From Globodera rostochiensis (lineage: Eukaryota > Nematoda > Chromadorea > Rhabditida > Heteroderidae), in contig JAEVLN010000003.1 of assembly GCA_018350325.1 (NCBI GenBank), positions 4,540,745 to 4,604,744 of the forward strand: 64,000 bases of DNA, written 5' to 3'. The translations under genes and the position numbers were made by a program. Of the stretch, positions 33,701 through 46,100 are shown one piece after another. How positions within the stretch are numbered: position 1 is the first letter of the stretch; each line of letters opens with the position of its first letter. The notes below the pieces were generated by a model, which was given only the letters and a program-made list of their open reading frames with translations, was not told the DNA's origin and made no database searches.

Positions 33701-36700
33701 AAACAAAATCTCGATCGGTTCGGCCTTTAATTTTACTAATAAACATTTGTTTTTCCAGGAGAGCTGCAAAGTTGCCGCCATGGACTGTCGGACGGCAATG
33801 AACATTTTGGTGAGTTTTGTTAAATTTAAATATAAATTTGTTTATTTTTTGATTCAAATTCAAAAATGAATGAATGATTCTCTGATCAGTGTACCGACCG
33901 AAGCGTCGCTGATCAGAGAAAATCGATCATCGGCAAATGGTTTATTTTTGTCGAACAAAAACATTGATTGAACGAATTGAACATGACGTAACTCTTTATG
34001 TGTGTTTCAGGCCATCTGTGTGCTGTTCGGCACCGTCATGCTTACCGTCGTGTTGCATTATGTGGTAAGACGCCACAAATTCTTATTTAAATTCGGGGCG
34101 AGTATTGAAACTAAAGTAGGCCGGGATCGGGATCCCGGTCGGATCGGGCGGGATTATCCCGGTTTTTGAAATCCCTTCCCGGTTTTTGGAAAGTCAAAAT
34201 CCCGGTTCCGGCTTTCACGATCCCGATCAATCCCGATGCCGGTTTTTATCCCGATCCCGGCCTAGCTAATTGAAACTGTTGCATTGTTTTGATCGACGAA
34301 ATACTGTAAACTCTATTAGGGCTGGCACTCGGACCCCGAACCCCCCAACATTTTTGGTCGGGGAGTTTTTGTCCCCGAACTCCGAGAAGCTCAACCCCGA
34401 CGCCTTGGGGGATGATGTTTTGGGATAATTAACTTAAAATTACGCCTCGTCAATTCGCTTCAGCTGCATCGTTACACAGCCGAAGATTGGGACGATATTG
34501 CCGTTTACTCGGCCAAAGAGTTGGGCAAACTGTCGAAGGTGGGCATATATTTAAGTTGAGATGTCGATTTCTGGCACTTTTTTTGGTTAAATTGGAACTG
34601 AAAAATTCTCGCTTTTTCGGTTTGGTCTGAAATCGACGCTACATTTTTATTTTTTAATAATTTTTTTACAAAAAAATATTTTCGTTAATTTTACTTTTTT
34701 TTGGCGCTTTTAGTATTTGGAGAACTAATTTCAAAAATTTTTTTCGGGTCAAATTTACAAAAAAGTTTTTTGTAATAAAAATTTTAATAATAAATTTTTG
34801 TTTTGCCTAAAGGTTCAATTGGAGGAGCGCATCGTGAATTGGTGTTCCTGCTATGGCCGATTTGTTGTTCAGCATCCTCTGGTCCGTAAATAAACAAACA
34901 AAAAAATTAAACATTTTTTTTTGTGTCAATTTTTCAGAAAATTTTTTTGCTCGGCCTCGTGCCCGCTGTGTTAGCCTCCGCCGGTCTGACAAACATTCAA
35001 CTGACCACTGATCCGGTCGGTTTTTTAGGCTTTATTTTTTTTTAAATTCAACCCCTCCGGCGTTTTTAAAAATGTTTTTGTAAAAAAATTCTTGGCTTCA
35101 GGTGGAGCTGTGGAGTTCGCCCGGCAGCAAAGCGCGTGAAGAGCGCGATTTTTTCAACACGCATTTTGCGTAAATATTTTTTTAAAAATTTATTTTTTGA
35201 AACATTTTTTTTCCTGAAATTTAAAGGCCTTTCTACCGCATCGAGCAGATGATCATCGTGCCAAACGACCAGAGCAACTGGACCCGTGAAGACTCGAGCA
35301 ATTTCCAGAAAACCGTCGAAATTGGCCCGGTGTTCCGAAAGTGAGTGGGCGGGCCACCGCCGAGACAGAATTTGAAATTATTCAAAAATATTGGCATTTT
35401 GTTTGTCCATTTGGGTTTTGAATTAAATTTCAAAATTAAATTTTTAATAAAAACAAAAAATCAGAGATTTTCTTCGCTCCGCCTTCGAGCTGTACCAGCA
35501 GGTGCTGGAGCTGAACGCCACAGTTGAGGAGGCGGTGAATGGCACGCAACGCTTCGTCACGCTGGACGACATTTGTCTGAAGCCGTTGCATCCGCAGAAT
35601 TCACATTGTGCCGTGATGAGCGTGTTCAACTACTTGCAGGTCAACAAAAATATTGGCGAAATGATTTTATTTGAATTTCAGAATGACATCACCAAGCTGG
35701 AGCTGGAAGATGACAGTACGCTGGACACATTTGATTATGTGCGGCGGGGCGCGATTTGAAAAATTGATTATATTCAGAAATTAAAAATTGTAAAATTCGT
35801 CGAATTTTTTCAATTATTTTTATTTTTGAATTAATTAACCAACCATTTCAGATGGACCATTTGTTTGACTGTATGCAAAATCCGTACCAGGTAATTTGCT
35901 TGCCAAATTCCTTTAATATTTTGTTTAAATAATAAAAATCTTTTGTCTTTGATTAAATTGGATTTTTTTTGAAAAATTTGTGGGGATCGAGAGTTTGAGT
36001 GAAATTTCTTGTTCGGGATTTTGTCGGGATTGTGTCGAGGTGGGAGAGACTCTCACGGAGTGCAATTTGCAATCCCGGGCCATGCTTTTTGTTGAAGGAC
36101 TCCCAAATCGTTGTTTCCGAGTCGGGGAGGAGGAACCCCCGGCTGTTGAACCATGACTAACGATTGCGGCAATGTTCATGTTGCAGTTGGACAGTCGTCT
36201 GCACCAAAGTTGCCTTGGCCAGTTCGGCGGACCTGTTCAGCCGTACGCTGTGTTTGGCGATTTTGAGCAGCCGAACCAGTACGAAACTGCCCGCGGGCTG
36301 GTCATCACGTTCATGGTCAACAACCACAACAACAACGACAATGACGGGAATAATGATGCTGCTGCTGATGGTGTTGGGGGCGGCATCATACGACGGTGGG
36401 TTAGGTGTCGCTGACTGATTGAAGATGTTCATATACTGTAGGAGATCAGCAGGGATGGGATGGGATGTTCGGAACAGATTTTTTTGTGAACAATTTTTTG
36501 GATTGAGAAACTCGGCAAAACTAGGCTCCGTCGGAACACCAAATTATCCGCAAATGATTTTATTAAATTATTTTTTGTTTTTTTCAGTAACAAAAACGCG
36601 TTGGCACTCGCGTGGGAGCGCGCGTTCATTTCACTGCTGCGTTTGCACAACAACTCATCCGACCAGTTCAGCGTGTCCTTCATGGCCGAACGGTCGTTGG

Positions 36701-39700
36701 AGGACGAACTTTCGCATCAGTCCAAGGCGGACGCGTTCACCGTGTTCCTCTCCTACACGTAAAATTATAAATTTTGTTGTTGTCATTAATTTTTGGGGAT
36801 TTCCAAAGAGTGTCATGCTTCTTGCTATGCTCAGGTTCATGTTCATCTACGTGGCGGTCGCGTTGGGCCAGTACGCGCTGATCCCGGGCCAACCGCAGTC
36901 CGTGCTGGTGCACTCAAAGTTTACGCTGGGCATCTGCGGCATCATCGGCTGCGTGCTGTCCGTGTCCAGCTCCATTGGACTGTTCGCACTGTTCAAAATG
37001 CAGGCGGTAATTATTATTATTATTATTTTTGTTTTTATTTTATTTAATTAAAATTAAATATTAAAATTGAGAACATTGCAAAGCAAAAATGTTCAAACCT
37101 CTTTTTTCATTTATCTTTAGCAATCCAACGAATAATAATTAAATTTAAAATAAAATACAAACTAAATCGGAAAACTAATACAGAATGTTTGCTTTAATTA
37201 TATTGAAATTTACAGACACTGATCATCCTGGAGGTTGAGCCTTTTTTGGTGTTGGCAGTCGGTGTCGACAACATATTTATTCTCGTCCATTCATATCAGG
37301 TGTTTTGTTGACAAAAATTTTATGTTAAATTTTTTGCTTAAATTTTAACAGTTTTTTGTTTTATTTGGAATTCAAAAACAAATGTTTTGTTTTTAGCGCC
37401 TTGCCAACGATGTTGAACGACCGTTGCCTGATCGGATGGCACAAATTTGTGCCGATGTCATACCATCCATGCTGCTGTCCAGTCTTTCCGAGTGTTTGTG
37501 CTTCAGTTTGGGTGAGAATAAATGTTATATAATTATTTAAGTATTTAGTTTTTTATTGAAAATTAAATAATTTAAATTTGTTAATAAATTAATTATTTTA
37601 TTTTAAAAAATTAAATAAATATTTTTCTAAATTCGTGCCTTTAGATTAAAAAAAAATTTTTTTGATCTACCCAATAGTTTAATTTTACACATAAATTTTT
37701 TGTTTTATTTCTGAGATTTTGTTTGAAATTAATCATAAAAAATTTTAAATGTTTGAGCAGATTTTAAAATTAAAAAAATAATTTTTTGAATAAATAGGCG
37801 CCCTCTCATCAATGCCCGCTGTCCAAATGTTTTCGTTGTACGCTTCGGTGGCAATTTTGCTCAATTTTCTGCTTCAAATCACCTGTTTTCTGGCCGTGTT
37901 CATCTGGGACATTCAGCGCCAGGAGGTGTGTTGTTTTTGTTGGCGATTTTTTTTTATTTTGAAAATTAAACAAAACAAAAAAACGTGCCGAAAAAAATTC
38001 TCCAGTCCGGCTACCTCGAGCTGTGCGGTCACTGCGTGCCGCCAGTGCCCTTTCAGCCGACGGACACGGAAAGCCGTGTGGAGCGTTGGATGCGCGACTA
38101 TTACGCACCCGCGCTGCTCAACAAATTCGTGCGATGCACTGTGGTAAACTTTTTGGACATGCCATCGTCCACCACGGGTGTCCGGATGCCAAAAATTGGG
38201 TCCGGAAACCGGCGTTCCGGTTTCCAAAACAATGTCCGGGATCTCCGGTTACACATTGTGCCATGCTTTTGTGCTTGCTGATCATCTGATAACATTTTGT
38301 CTTGGTCCATTGAGACAGGAATTTCAAAAAGTGCGGGACGGGAATCCCGCGCGGGATTCCCGCATTTTTTCCGTTCCCGAATCCCGCTCGAAATAGTGTG
38401 TGCTTTAAGAGTAAATTTGGGAGGAAGTCATTGAAAATTAGTCATTTTTTGATCAATATTATATATAAAATTGCATTTTTTTCTTTTGTGTTAATTTTAT
38501 TATGTTTATAATAATGTTATTTTGTTCAGATTGTATTTTTTGCTCTTTGGCTGGCACTGTCCTCCGCTGTGATGAACCGCATCAGTGCCGGACTTGATCC
38601 AAAAATTGCGGTGCCTGAGGTATTGAAAAAGAAACATTTTCTGGGGAAATGCATTTTAGAAATATAAAATTAAAAGGTATAAAAATTGTATATTTTTTAT
38701 TTTGTTTTTCACGAAATTTAGGGGATATAAATGTATCAAAATTTTTCGAATAAAACAACACTTATTTTCGTTGTTTATCTTTTAATTTTCAATTTTATTA
38801 TTTTAAAATTATTTTTCAAAAAAACCCCCCCCCCCCCCTCCCCCAAGGATTCATACGTGTACGGCCACTTTGTCAACATGGAGCGCTATTTGTCTGTTGG
38901 GCCGGTTGTGTATTTTGTGCTTCGAGGCGATTTCGATTTTCACCAATATGCCCAGAGAAAACAGGTGTGTGCCATGGATGTAACCGGATGCCAAAAAAAG
39001 AAACCGGAATTTCGACTCCCCAAATGTCCGGAATCTGCAATTCCGGACTCCAAAAATGTCCAAAATTCCGGAATCCAGCATGCCGGACCCAAAAACGTCC
39101 AAAATTCCGGAATCCAGCATGCCGGACCCAAAAATGTCTGGAAATCCGGCATTCCGGACCCAAAAATGTCCAAAATCCGGTTACATCCCTCTGGTGTGTG
39201 GTGGTGGTGCAAAATGGGAAATTTAAAAACTGAATTTTTAAATTTAAAGGTCTGCTCATACAGCGGATGCGCTTCAACTTCGTTGGGCTCCCAAATTGCG
39301 CGAGCGGCCAAATTTCCGAACCGGTACATTATAACTTTTTTAACCCGGAAATTCAAACAAAAAATTGTTATTACTTCTTAATTATGGGCAATTAAATTTA
39401 TCCAAAATTTGCAACGCAATTAAACCGTTATTGAAATATATTTTTATTTTTTTCGATTCCATTTTATTTTCAGTTCCTTTATTGCCCATCCGGCGCTGAA
39501 CTGGGTGGACGACTACATCGACTGGTTACGCCCGGTGGGGACGTGTTGCAGGGAGTACAACGACAACATGACTTTTTGTCCAATCAGCGGTTATTGTTTT
39601 TTTTTTTTAATTTTTTGTTAAAAAAAAATTCAGAAAATTCTGAGGCCCCCTGCCGTCCGTGCACCGTCTCTACACTGCACGGCGAACCGAATCAGGACCG

Positions 39701-41238
39701 TTTCTACGCGTTTTTGCCAAATTTCCTCGAGCAAAACCCGTCCAGGAGTTGCCCAAGGGCGTAAGCTGATTGTTTATACATTTTTTGTTTTCAATTCCAA
39801 ATCTTAAAAATTTTAAATTTGAAGGGGTCATGCCGCTTACGCCTCCGCATTGAGCCTGACCGAAACGGAGGGTCGTCGACGCGTGTTCGCTTCACGTTTC
39901 ATGGCTTATCACACCAAATTGCGCACCCCAGACGATTTTATTAAGGTACATAAAGTAATTAAAGTGAATGAAATTATCAAATTTTATTATTTTAAATTTT
40001 GCACCTCAGGCCATGGAAAGTGCGCAGCTGATCTCGCAGAACATCACACGGGACATCAACCGAGCACTGGAAGCTTTGAACAAGACGAATGTGGAGGTGT
40101 TCCCCTACAGCACATTTTATGTGTTCTACGAGCAGTACACGGGCATCGTGCGCACAGCAATTTTGCAGGCAAAATGCCAAAAATAAAGAATAGAAATAGT
40201 ATTTATTGTTTTATTTTTTATCCTAGAAATAAGGTTGCACATTTATTTTAAAATAAGAAATTTGTGAATTTATCGGAGACAAAAATAATACTGTAACTAA
40301 CTAATCTCCTTGTAAGGTGATCCTGTCGTTGGCCTGCATTTTCTGTGTCACGACGGTGCTTCTCGGCATGGACCCGTGGTCAGCGTTCATCATCGTCGTG
40401 GTAATTGCGTTGATTTTGCTGAACGTTGTCGGCTCCATGTGGTTCTGGTCCATCGACTTCAACGGTATTAAATAAATATTATAATTTAGTCAAAACATTG
40501 ACTGAAAAACTAACGATTTTTTAAATTTTTAAAATATATATTATTTAATTAATTTTTAATTTGCAGCAATTTCCGTGGTCAACCTTGTAATGGTAAACGA
40601 TGAACAAGCAATATAAATTATAATATATATTTACATATTTAATTAAAATAAATTGAATTGTTTTAATTATAAAAATTTGAACGCAACGAAATCGTACTAA
40701 ATTTGATATTGGGGGCCTTCTTTTCGAGCTTTGTGATTTGAATTTAATAAATTTGTCGGAAAATTAAATTTTTTGAATTTTTCCATTTACATTGAGAATG
40801 AGACAGAGTCTATTTTTGTTTGTTCTCAGTCCGTTGGCATTTCGGTGGAATTCTGCGCGCACATAGTGCGCGCGTTTGCACTCAGCACGCGCACGACACG
40901 CGTGCAGCGTGCCAGCGAGGCGTTGTGCCGCGTTGGCTGCTCCGTGCTCAGCGGCATCACATTCACCAAGCTGGGCGGCATTGTGAGGCACCAAATTAAA
41001 AAACAAATTCAAACAATTTTTTAATTTCACAGTTTGTGCTCGCTTTTGCGCATTCGCAAGTGTTCAAAATTTATTATTTCCGCATGTATCTGAACATTGT
41101 GCTGATCGGCGCTGCGCATGGGCTCATTCTTTTGCCGGTTTTGCTCAGTTTTTGTGGTAAATAGCGTTTAATTAATCAATATATTTATAATTATATATGT
41201 CGGCGTATTATTTGCAGGATTATAATCCTATATATTCA

Positions 41239-41280
<42 letters not shown>

Positions 41281-42088
41281 TAGGGTTGGTCCCCGTCCCC
41301 GAACCCCGACTTTTTTTAGTCGGGGTTTTCGTCCCCGACCCCGACTTTTTTGGATTTTTCGGGCTTTTTGCTGGGAAAAACCCCGATCCCCGACTTTTTT
41401 GGTCGGGGACGAAAACCCCGACCCCGACTTTTCTTGCCCCCGAGGGGTCGGGGACCAACCCTAATTATAAAATTATACGGAAGCGGATTCTTTTTCAATT
41501 TCAAGGACCACCCGTCAACCGTCGGCGACTGTTCCTGCGCATGAACATGGTTTGCAGTGCGGCCGAGGCTGCCGAGGTACAATTAAAACAATTTGTTAAA
41601 ATTGATTCATTTTTGTTTAAGGATGCCGATGCCGACGCCGGCGACGGCGTTGAGTCGACCGCAGGGGGGACAAAAGGGCATCGACAACAATTGTTGTACA
41701 TTACCACCAACTGCAGACCCAACAGCAGCGGTCGTCACTTACGGTCAGACAGTGAAGCTGCAGCTGCAGCAGCAACAGCAGCAGTAACTGTTGCCGCCGT
41801 TGTGCACACCGCCAACGGCAACGACTACGCGGACGAAGCGGAGGACGGCGACTTTTACGCGCCGCCAGAGGCAATAAACGAAAAAATTTGGCCAAAAAAA
41901 AAAATTAAGAAAAATGCCATGCCATCGGAAATAGGTTTAAAAATTATTAAAAGTTGCTGAGGTCGATTGGTAAAATTTGAGAAAAGTGCCGAAGGAGATT
42001 GGGCAAAAATGTCAATGAAATTTTGAAATTATAATAAGAACTTTTCTCTTTTTAACAGGAATTTGACACGGACAACGACGATCAGTGA
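30769..42088 (+). CDS. NPC1: NPC1-type sterol transporter (NCR family)
   Basis: About 30 exons translate, in order, into an NPC1/Patched-superfamily protein. The proposed start at 30769 gives a basic stretch, then a hydrophobic signal segment ([17 protein letters not shown]). The N-terminal sterol-binding domain shows the expected cysteines ([51 protein letters not shown]). Then a first TM ([14 protein letters not shown]), the middle luminal domain, the sterol-sensing domain at about 36836-37926 ([37 protein letters not shown]), a Cys-rich loop ([20 protein letters not shown]) and the last TM set ([45 protein letters not shown]). The family exports cholesterol from lysosomes; nematodes cannot make sterols. 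The C-terminus lacks the vertebrate dileucine signal and ends EFDTDNDDQ. Oddities: two GC donors (40169, 41871), an in-frame AT-rich insert (31797-31868), and many introns holding mini-elements. Whether ncr-1 or ncr-2 is not decided. Confidence 0.95.
31531..31640. mobile_element. Short inverted-repeat element, TTTTAGGGACA ends
   Basis: TTTTAGGGACA at the left and TGTCCCTAAAA at the right make a perfect 11-bp inverted repeat over 110 bp. The interior (GAATTCGAGTTGACCTCCG, TTTCGACACGATTTCGAACC) matches the arm of the foldback element at 9300-9346. It lies in an early NPC1 intron. No target duplication visible. Confidence 0.6.
32520..32620. mobile_element. hAT-like mini-element with CTCGATCGA words (NPC1 intron)
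   Basis: An exact 8-bp duplication GTTATGAA flanks 101 bp. Ends are TAGAGGTCGGAC and the complement of GAGAGATCGAAC. The interior repeats GATCGAGACTCTCGATCGA, ATTCTCGATCGA and CTTGATC. The same word family makes up the element at 44870-44923. Confidence 0.85.
34112..34268. mobile_element. hAT-like mini-element with GGGATCGGGATCCCGG words (NPC1 intron)
   Basis: An exact 8-bp duplication ATTGAAAC lies on both sides (34104-34111, 34269-34276). Ends are TAAAGTAGGCCGGGATCGGG and the complement of TAGCTAGGCCGGGATCGGG. Inside, CCCGGTTTT, TCCCGGTTCCGG, CCCGATCAATCCCGAT and similar words repeat. Confidence 0.82.
34317..34425. mobile_element. Probable mini-element with CCCCGAACTCC words (NPC1 intron)
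   Basis: Begins TAGGGCTGGCACTCGG and carries GACCCCGAACCCCCC, GGTCGGGGAG, GTCCCCGAACTCCGAG and CAACCCCGACG. A matching right end is not clear. It resembles the elements at 22026 and 41281. Confidence 0.45.
38178..38400. mobile_element. Two probable mini-elements in one NPC1 intron
   Basis: About 38178-38262 repeats GTCCGGA, ACCGGCGTTCCGG and TCCGGTTACAC, akin to the ATGTAACCGG family. About 38325-38395 repeats GGGACGGGAATCCCGCGCGG and GGATTCCCGC, akin to 49108-49250. Exact ends and duplications could not be fixed. Confidence 0.4.
38972..39192. mobile_element. hAT-like mini-element with GGAATCCAGCATGCCGG words at an NPC1 donor site
   Basis: An exact 8-bp duplication GGTGTGTG (38964-38971 and 39193-39200) flanks 221 bp. 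Ends are CCATGGATGTAACCGGAT and the complement of AGAGGGATGTAACCGGAT. The interior repeats AATTCCGGAATCCAGCATG and CCGGACCCAAAAATGTC three times. The left duplication covers the last base of an NPC1 exon and its GT donor. Confidence 0.85.
41223..41280. repeat. AT dinucleotide microsatellite
   Basis: A run of about 18 TA/AT dinucleotides (about 41242-41274) in an NPC1 intron, directly before a mini-element. Confidence 0.9.
41281..41463. mobile_element. hAT-like mini-element with CCCCGACTTTTTT words (NPC1 intron)
   Basis: Ends TAGGGTTGGTCCCCG and CGGGGACCAACCCTA are a perfect 15-bp inverted repeat. Flanks ATTATAAT and ATTATAAA match at 7 of 8. The interior is an array of GTCGGGG/CCCCGAC words separated by T-runs. 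Open frames across it on both strands are repeat artefacts. Confidence 0.82.
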
Positions 42089-43147
42089 GTGCCGTCCGTA
42101 AAGTTGAGAATCAATCGATTGATCGATTAACCAACTTTTGTTTTGAGCCTTTAATTGATCAAAGAATATGTAAATTTATAATATTTTTTCAACCAACTGA
42201 TTTTTTAATGATGCCGCTGCTGACCTTTGTGCTTTGAAAATTGGATTGGACCAAAAATTTTATAATTTTATCGCATTTTTTAAAAAAAATTATGCAAAAC
42301 AATTTTTGGTCCAAAAAAGACTAATAATCCATATGACCTGGGCCTTCTCATGTTTATTCGTTCATTCATTTCATTTAAGCCATATCTCCGCTTCTTCTCT
42401 TGGAATTGAATTGAATTGGATAATTTGTTTTTTCCCCGAATATTTTTTGTGTTCCGCGGATCTCCTCTCTCTCTCTCTTTTTTCGTGCTTAAACCAATCA
42501 ATTTTTGAACAATCTTTTAATATTTTTGAATTTCCAATTTTAATATTATGTTCATATTTTTATACGACGCTTAATTTAAAACATCAATCAATCAGAATTA
42601 GTTATTGCGCATATTCCCCTATTTGTCGTCCAATTTGTTTTTTTGTTTGACGGGTCGGTCGGTCTCCCTTTCATTCCTTTATCCCGGCAATGATCGGTGA
42701 GTGATCAAACATTTTTTGAGCAAATGATCCGTGATCTGACACAAATCGATCCACTCTTTCAAAAAGAGCAAGAGTGATCAGAGTTGGTCAAGTCAAGAGG
42801 GTCTGATCAGCAGCATTATAATCACGGTTTCCATTTGGTCTAAAAAACAAAAGTTGACAAACTAAGGGATCAAAACGAAGCCATTGATCAGGCCCGTGTT
42901 CTAATATTGTGATAGAACGACAATCCCGATCGATCAGAATCACAGATCACCCCACCCCCTCCCCCGAAATTGTTTGATTACGAAATATGTAACAAGCCAA
43001 GAAGCGATACATAGTTTTAGTCGCATTCACATTCATTTCTTTTTATAATAAAATAAATTGCCGTTTTTATTTTCGAATTTCGGTACATTCGATTTGTTTA
43101 AAAATCGAGCATTAATAATTCCACATAGTCCACCAATTGCTTGCTGC
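42089..43147. other. Intergenic between convergent NPC1 and gelsolin-like genes
   Basis: AT-rich 3' flanks with no supported gene. Between 42660 and 42970 the word TGATC/GATCA is frequent (for example GTGATCAGAG, GTCTGATCAG, GCCATTGATCAGG), without clear ends. Confidence 0.45.
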
Positions 43148-46100
43148 TTATTTGAAGAGCAATTTGCGCATGTTCTCATAGCTTCGGACTTTCTACAAAA
43201 TGGTACAAAAATTTGTTTTTCCTAGTAAATTTTTAAAACATTTTTGTTAAATAAGTATTTTTTTTAAAGAATTTAAATTTTGAAAAGATTTTGCGCTTTT
43301 AAACAGAAATAAGATTTTTTTTATATAATTAAGTAAATAACCGTTTCTTCTCTCACATTGGCAAACAATTTGTCGTCCCAATTGGGGAACATTTTTTTGA
43401 AGGTCGGCGGCTCTTGGCCTTGCCAGATCACTTCGATGCTCGCCTTTTTGTGCCGTGGCACCGCATCCGTTTCCAAATATTTCTTGAAATTGAATTGAAA
43501 CAATAATAATAAATGTACAAAAATTATATGCCTTTGCCGTTGTCTTGGCCCCGTCACGTTCCTGGTTGTTTGCGCCGCTTCCAATCCACACATAAATGGT
43601 GTTCAGCCCGTCCAAAATCATCACATCGTCCCCGTCCAAATCCTTTAATGTTAAATTATTTAGAATATTTAATTTAATTTAAATGTTTTCTTAGCCCCTC
43701 CTCCCCCAACCTCCCCCCAACCTCTTGATAGAAATTGGCAATTTCCTCCACGCGCAGTTTGCCCGTCTCGTCGGAACACTGGTACAGCTTCGGCTTGAAC
43801 TCCACCGTACGTCTTTTTGTGTTCCAATTGGTGAACCGAAAATAAAATTATTATGCGAGATGAAAAATCGCTTTTAAATCAAATCTGATGAAAATTATAG
43901 CGAGTTTAAATATTAATTATTTAAATATATGAGGGAGCATTTCAAATTAAATAAATTAAATTTATTAAAGATTTAAAAATTCGATAATTAAGTAAACAAA
44001 AATGCAACCATTGTGTTAAATATTCCGGTTCCGCACCCTCCAGTACGCGAATGATTTGTGTGTTCGGGGGGCGTTTCTAAATTTTTACAATATTTTCTAC
44101 AGTATCACATCAAGCAGCAAAATTTGCTTGAGCTTCTACAGTACACCTACCTGTTGCGTCAGGTACTGTTGACCCCAGTCCATGGCCTTGCGGCGCTCGT
44201 CCATTGTGCAACCTTTGCCCACCCAAACGAACAGGCCACCGCTGACCGCGTCCACAATGAACGCGTCCTGGGGCGCAAATTTTGAAATTTCGTAATTCAT
44301 TTTATTTAAAATTCTTCAAAACGATAAATAAATTAAACTATATTGGAAAGGGAACAACAAATTTGTAAAGGTTCGGATTAGAGACCGGGCTTGTCCTTTT
44401 TGAGAAAAATTTTGTCAAAAAAACATTTATTTCTAACATTTTTAGCGCTTTTTTGAGACTTTTAATTTTTTTAAATACAATAAATATAATAATTAAATGA
44501 CAATTTTTTAAACAATTTAAATTTTTAACGCTTTTTTTTTACAATAAATAAAGCGCCAATTTTTGTGTACCTTCGAATCCAAGTCCACCGCGTTCAGACC
44601 GCCCTGGCTAACTTTGGTGATTTCCATTTTGCCGCTAGCATCCGAAACTCTTTAAAAATGTTTCAATTTTTTAAAATAAATAAAATTCTCAAAATTCACG
44701 ACACCTCCACAGCGTAATGTTTTCACGATTTGCGCGCCAATATTCGTCATCGTCGCCGCCGGCTTTCGGCACTTTGATCCATTCGACCATTTGTTTGCCG
44801 CCAAAATGACGCCAAAATTCCTCGTTGCTGTCCCAATCCTGGTCTGAAAATCAAAACAGGCATTTTAAATAGAGCACGACCGATCGAGAGTCTCGATCTT
44901 TTAAATCTCGATCGGTCCTCAAGATTTTAAATGCCTTGAAAACAAAATTAATTTTTGCAGCATTATTCATTCACCAAGAACATGAATTTTTGGCCGTCCC
45001 ACGCGCTCCTTGTCACGAATACTTTTTGCTTGCTAAAAACAAATAAAATGAAATGAATAAAAAAAATTGTTGTTGTTGTTGTTGTTTTTTTTAATATATT
45101 CCTTTTTTAATATTTATTACAATTAAATCATAATAAATATCATGCTTAATTGTTTTGTTTATTTAAATTCATTAGAAGCCTCACCCGAATTCGGAAACCG
45201 TTTCCAAAATTTTAAACATACCGGACCGGATCCGGTTAACCCGGGTTATACCCAAAAACCCGGATTCCGGACTGCCGGATCCGGATAATCCGGTCTCGGA
45301 TCCGGGCTTTAAAAGCGGAATTTTTAGGCGTTGTTTTTTTTTGCGCATAGGGATTATGAAGAGAAAAGCTCAAAAATAGAGCATTTTCCCCAAAAAATGT
45401 TTAGAATTAAAGCGACTTTTCAGTGCTTATAAATGCCATTTCGGAGGTTTTAGTGTTTATTTTGCCATTGTTCGAAAAATACCTTAGGAAAAATGCAATA
45501 AACCCGAAAAATTCCACCCCTGAAGATCGAGTTTTTCTTCTTTTGTTTTGTTGCATAAAGAATATCCCAAAATTTTTTTTAACGCTTTTTAGAGGGGCCT
45601 ATTTGCCTGCCGATTTCGACCAGTTTTGTGCCTTAAAAGCCGCTGCCTAATAATTATAATTATGCAAATTGCTCACATTCATGCCCTTAATGCGCTCCAG
45701 GCGCCCGCTCATCGGCGGCATCCACACATACAAATTTAGTCCCAAATCCAGAATGAACACGTCGCCCAAATTCAAGCTTTCTTTGACACATTTGACCTTG
45801 GCAAAATGTTATTTAAATTTTTGAACATTTTAAATATTGTAGAGGAGGTACTTGCGTGCACCGGACGTTGCGCTTTCCCTTGCAATGGAACAGTTTGGGG
45901 GCCCAGTTCTGGTAGGGGGGCACAACATGGCGGAAGCCCGACTCCGCCCCGCCCTCAAGGTACCTAAACGCTAATTTTTTAAAACCCCCACCCTCAAGGT
46001 ACTTAAACATTAATGGAACTTTTATAAACCGGGGGTACCTGAAAATTTATGGAATTTTTATTTTAAAGAATTTGCGAAACTCAAGATACCTGGAACATTA

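Noticed and set aside
41286..41582. Pro/Phe/Gly-rich frames on both strands
   Set aside because: They translate the CCCCGAC mini-element and run into an NPC1 exon by chance.
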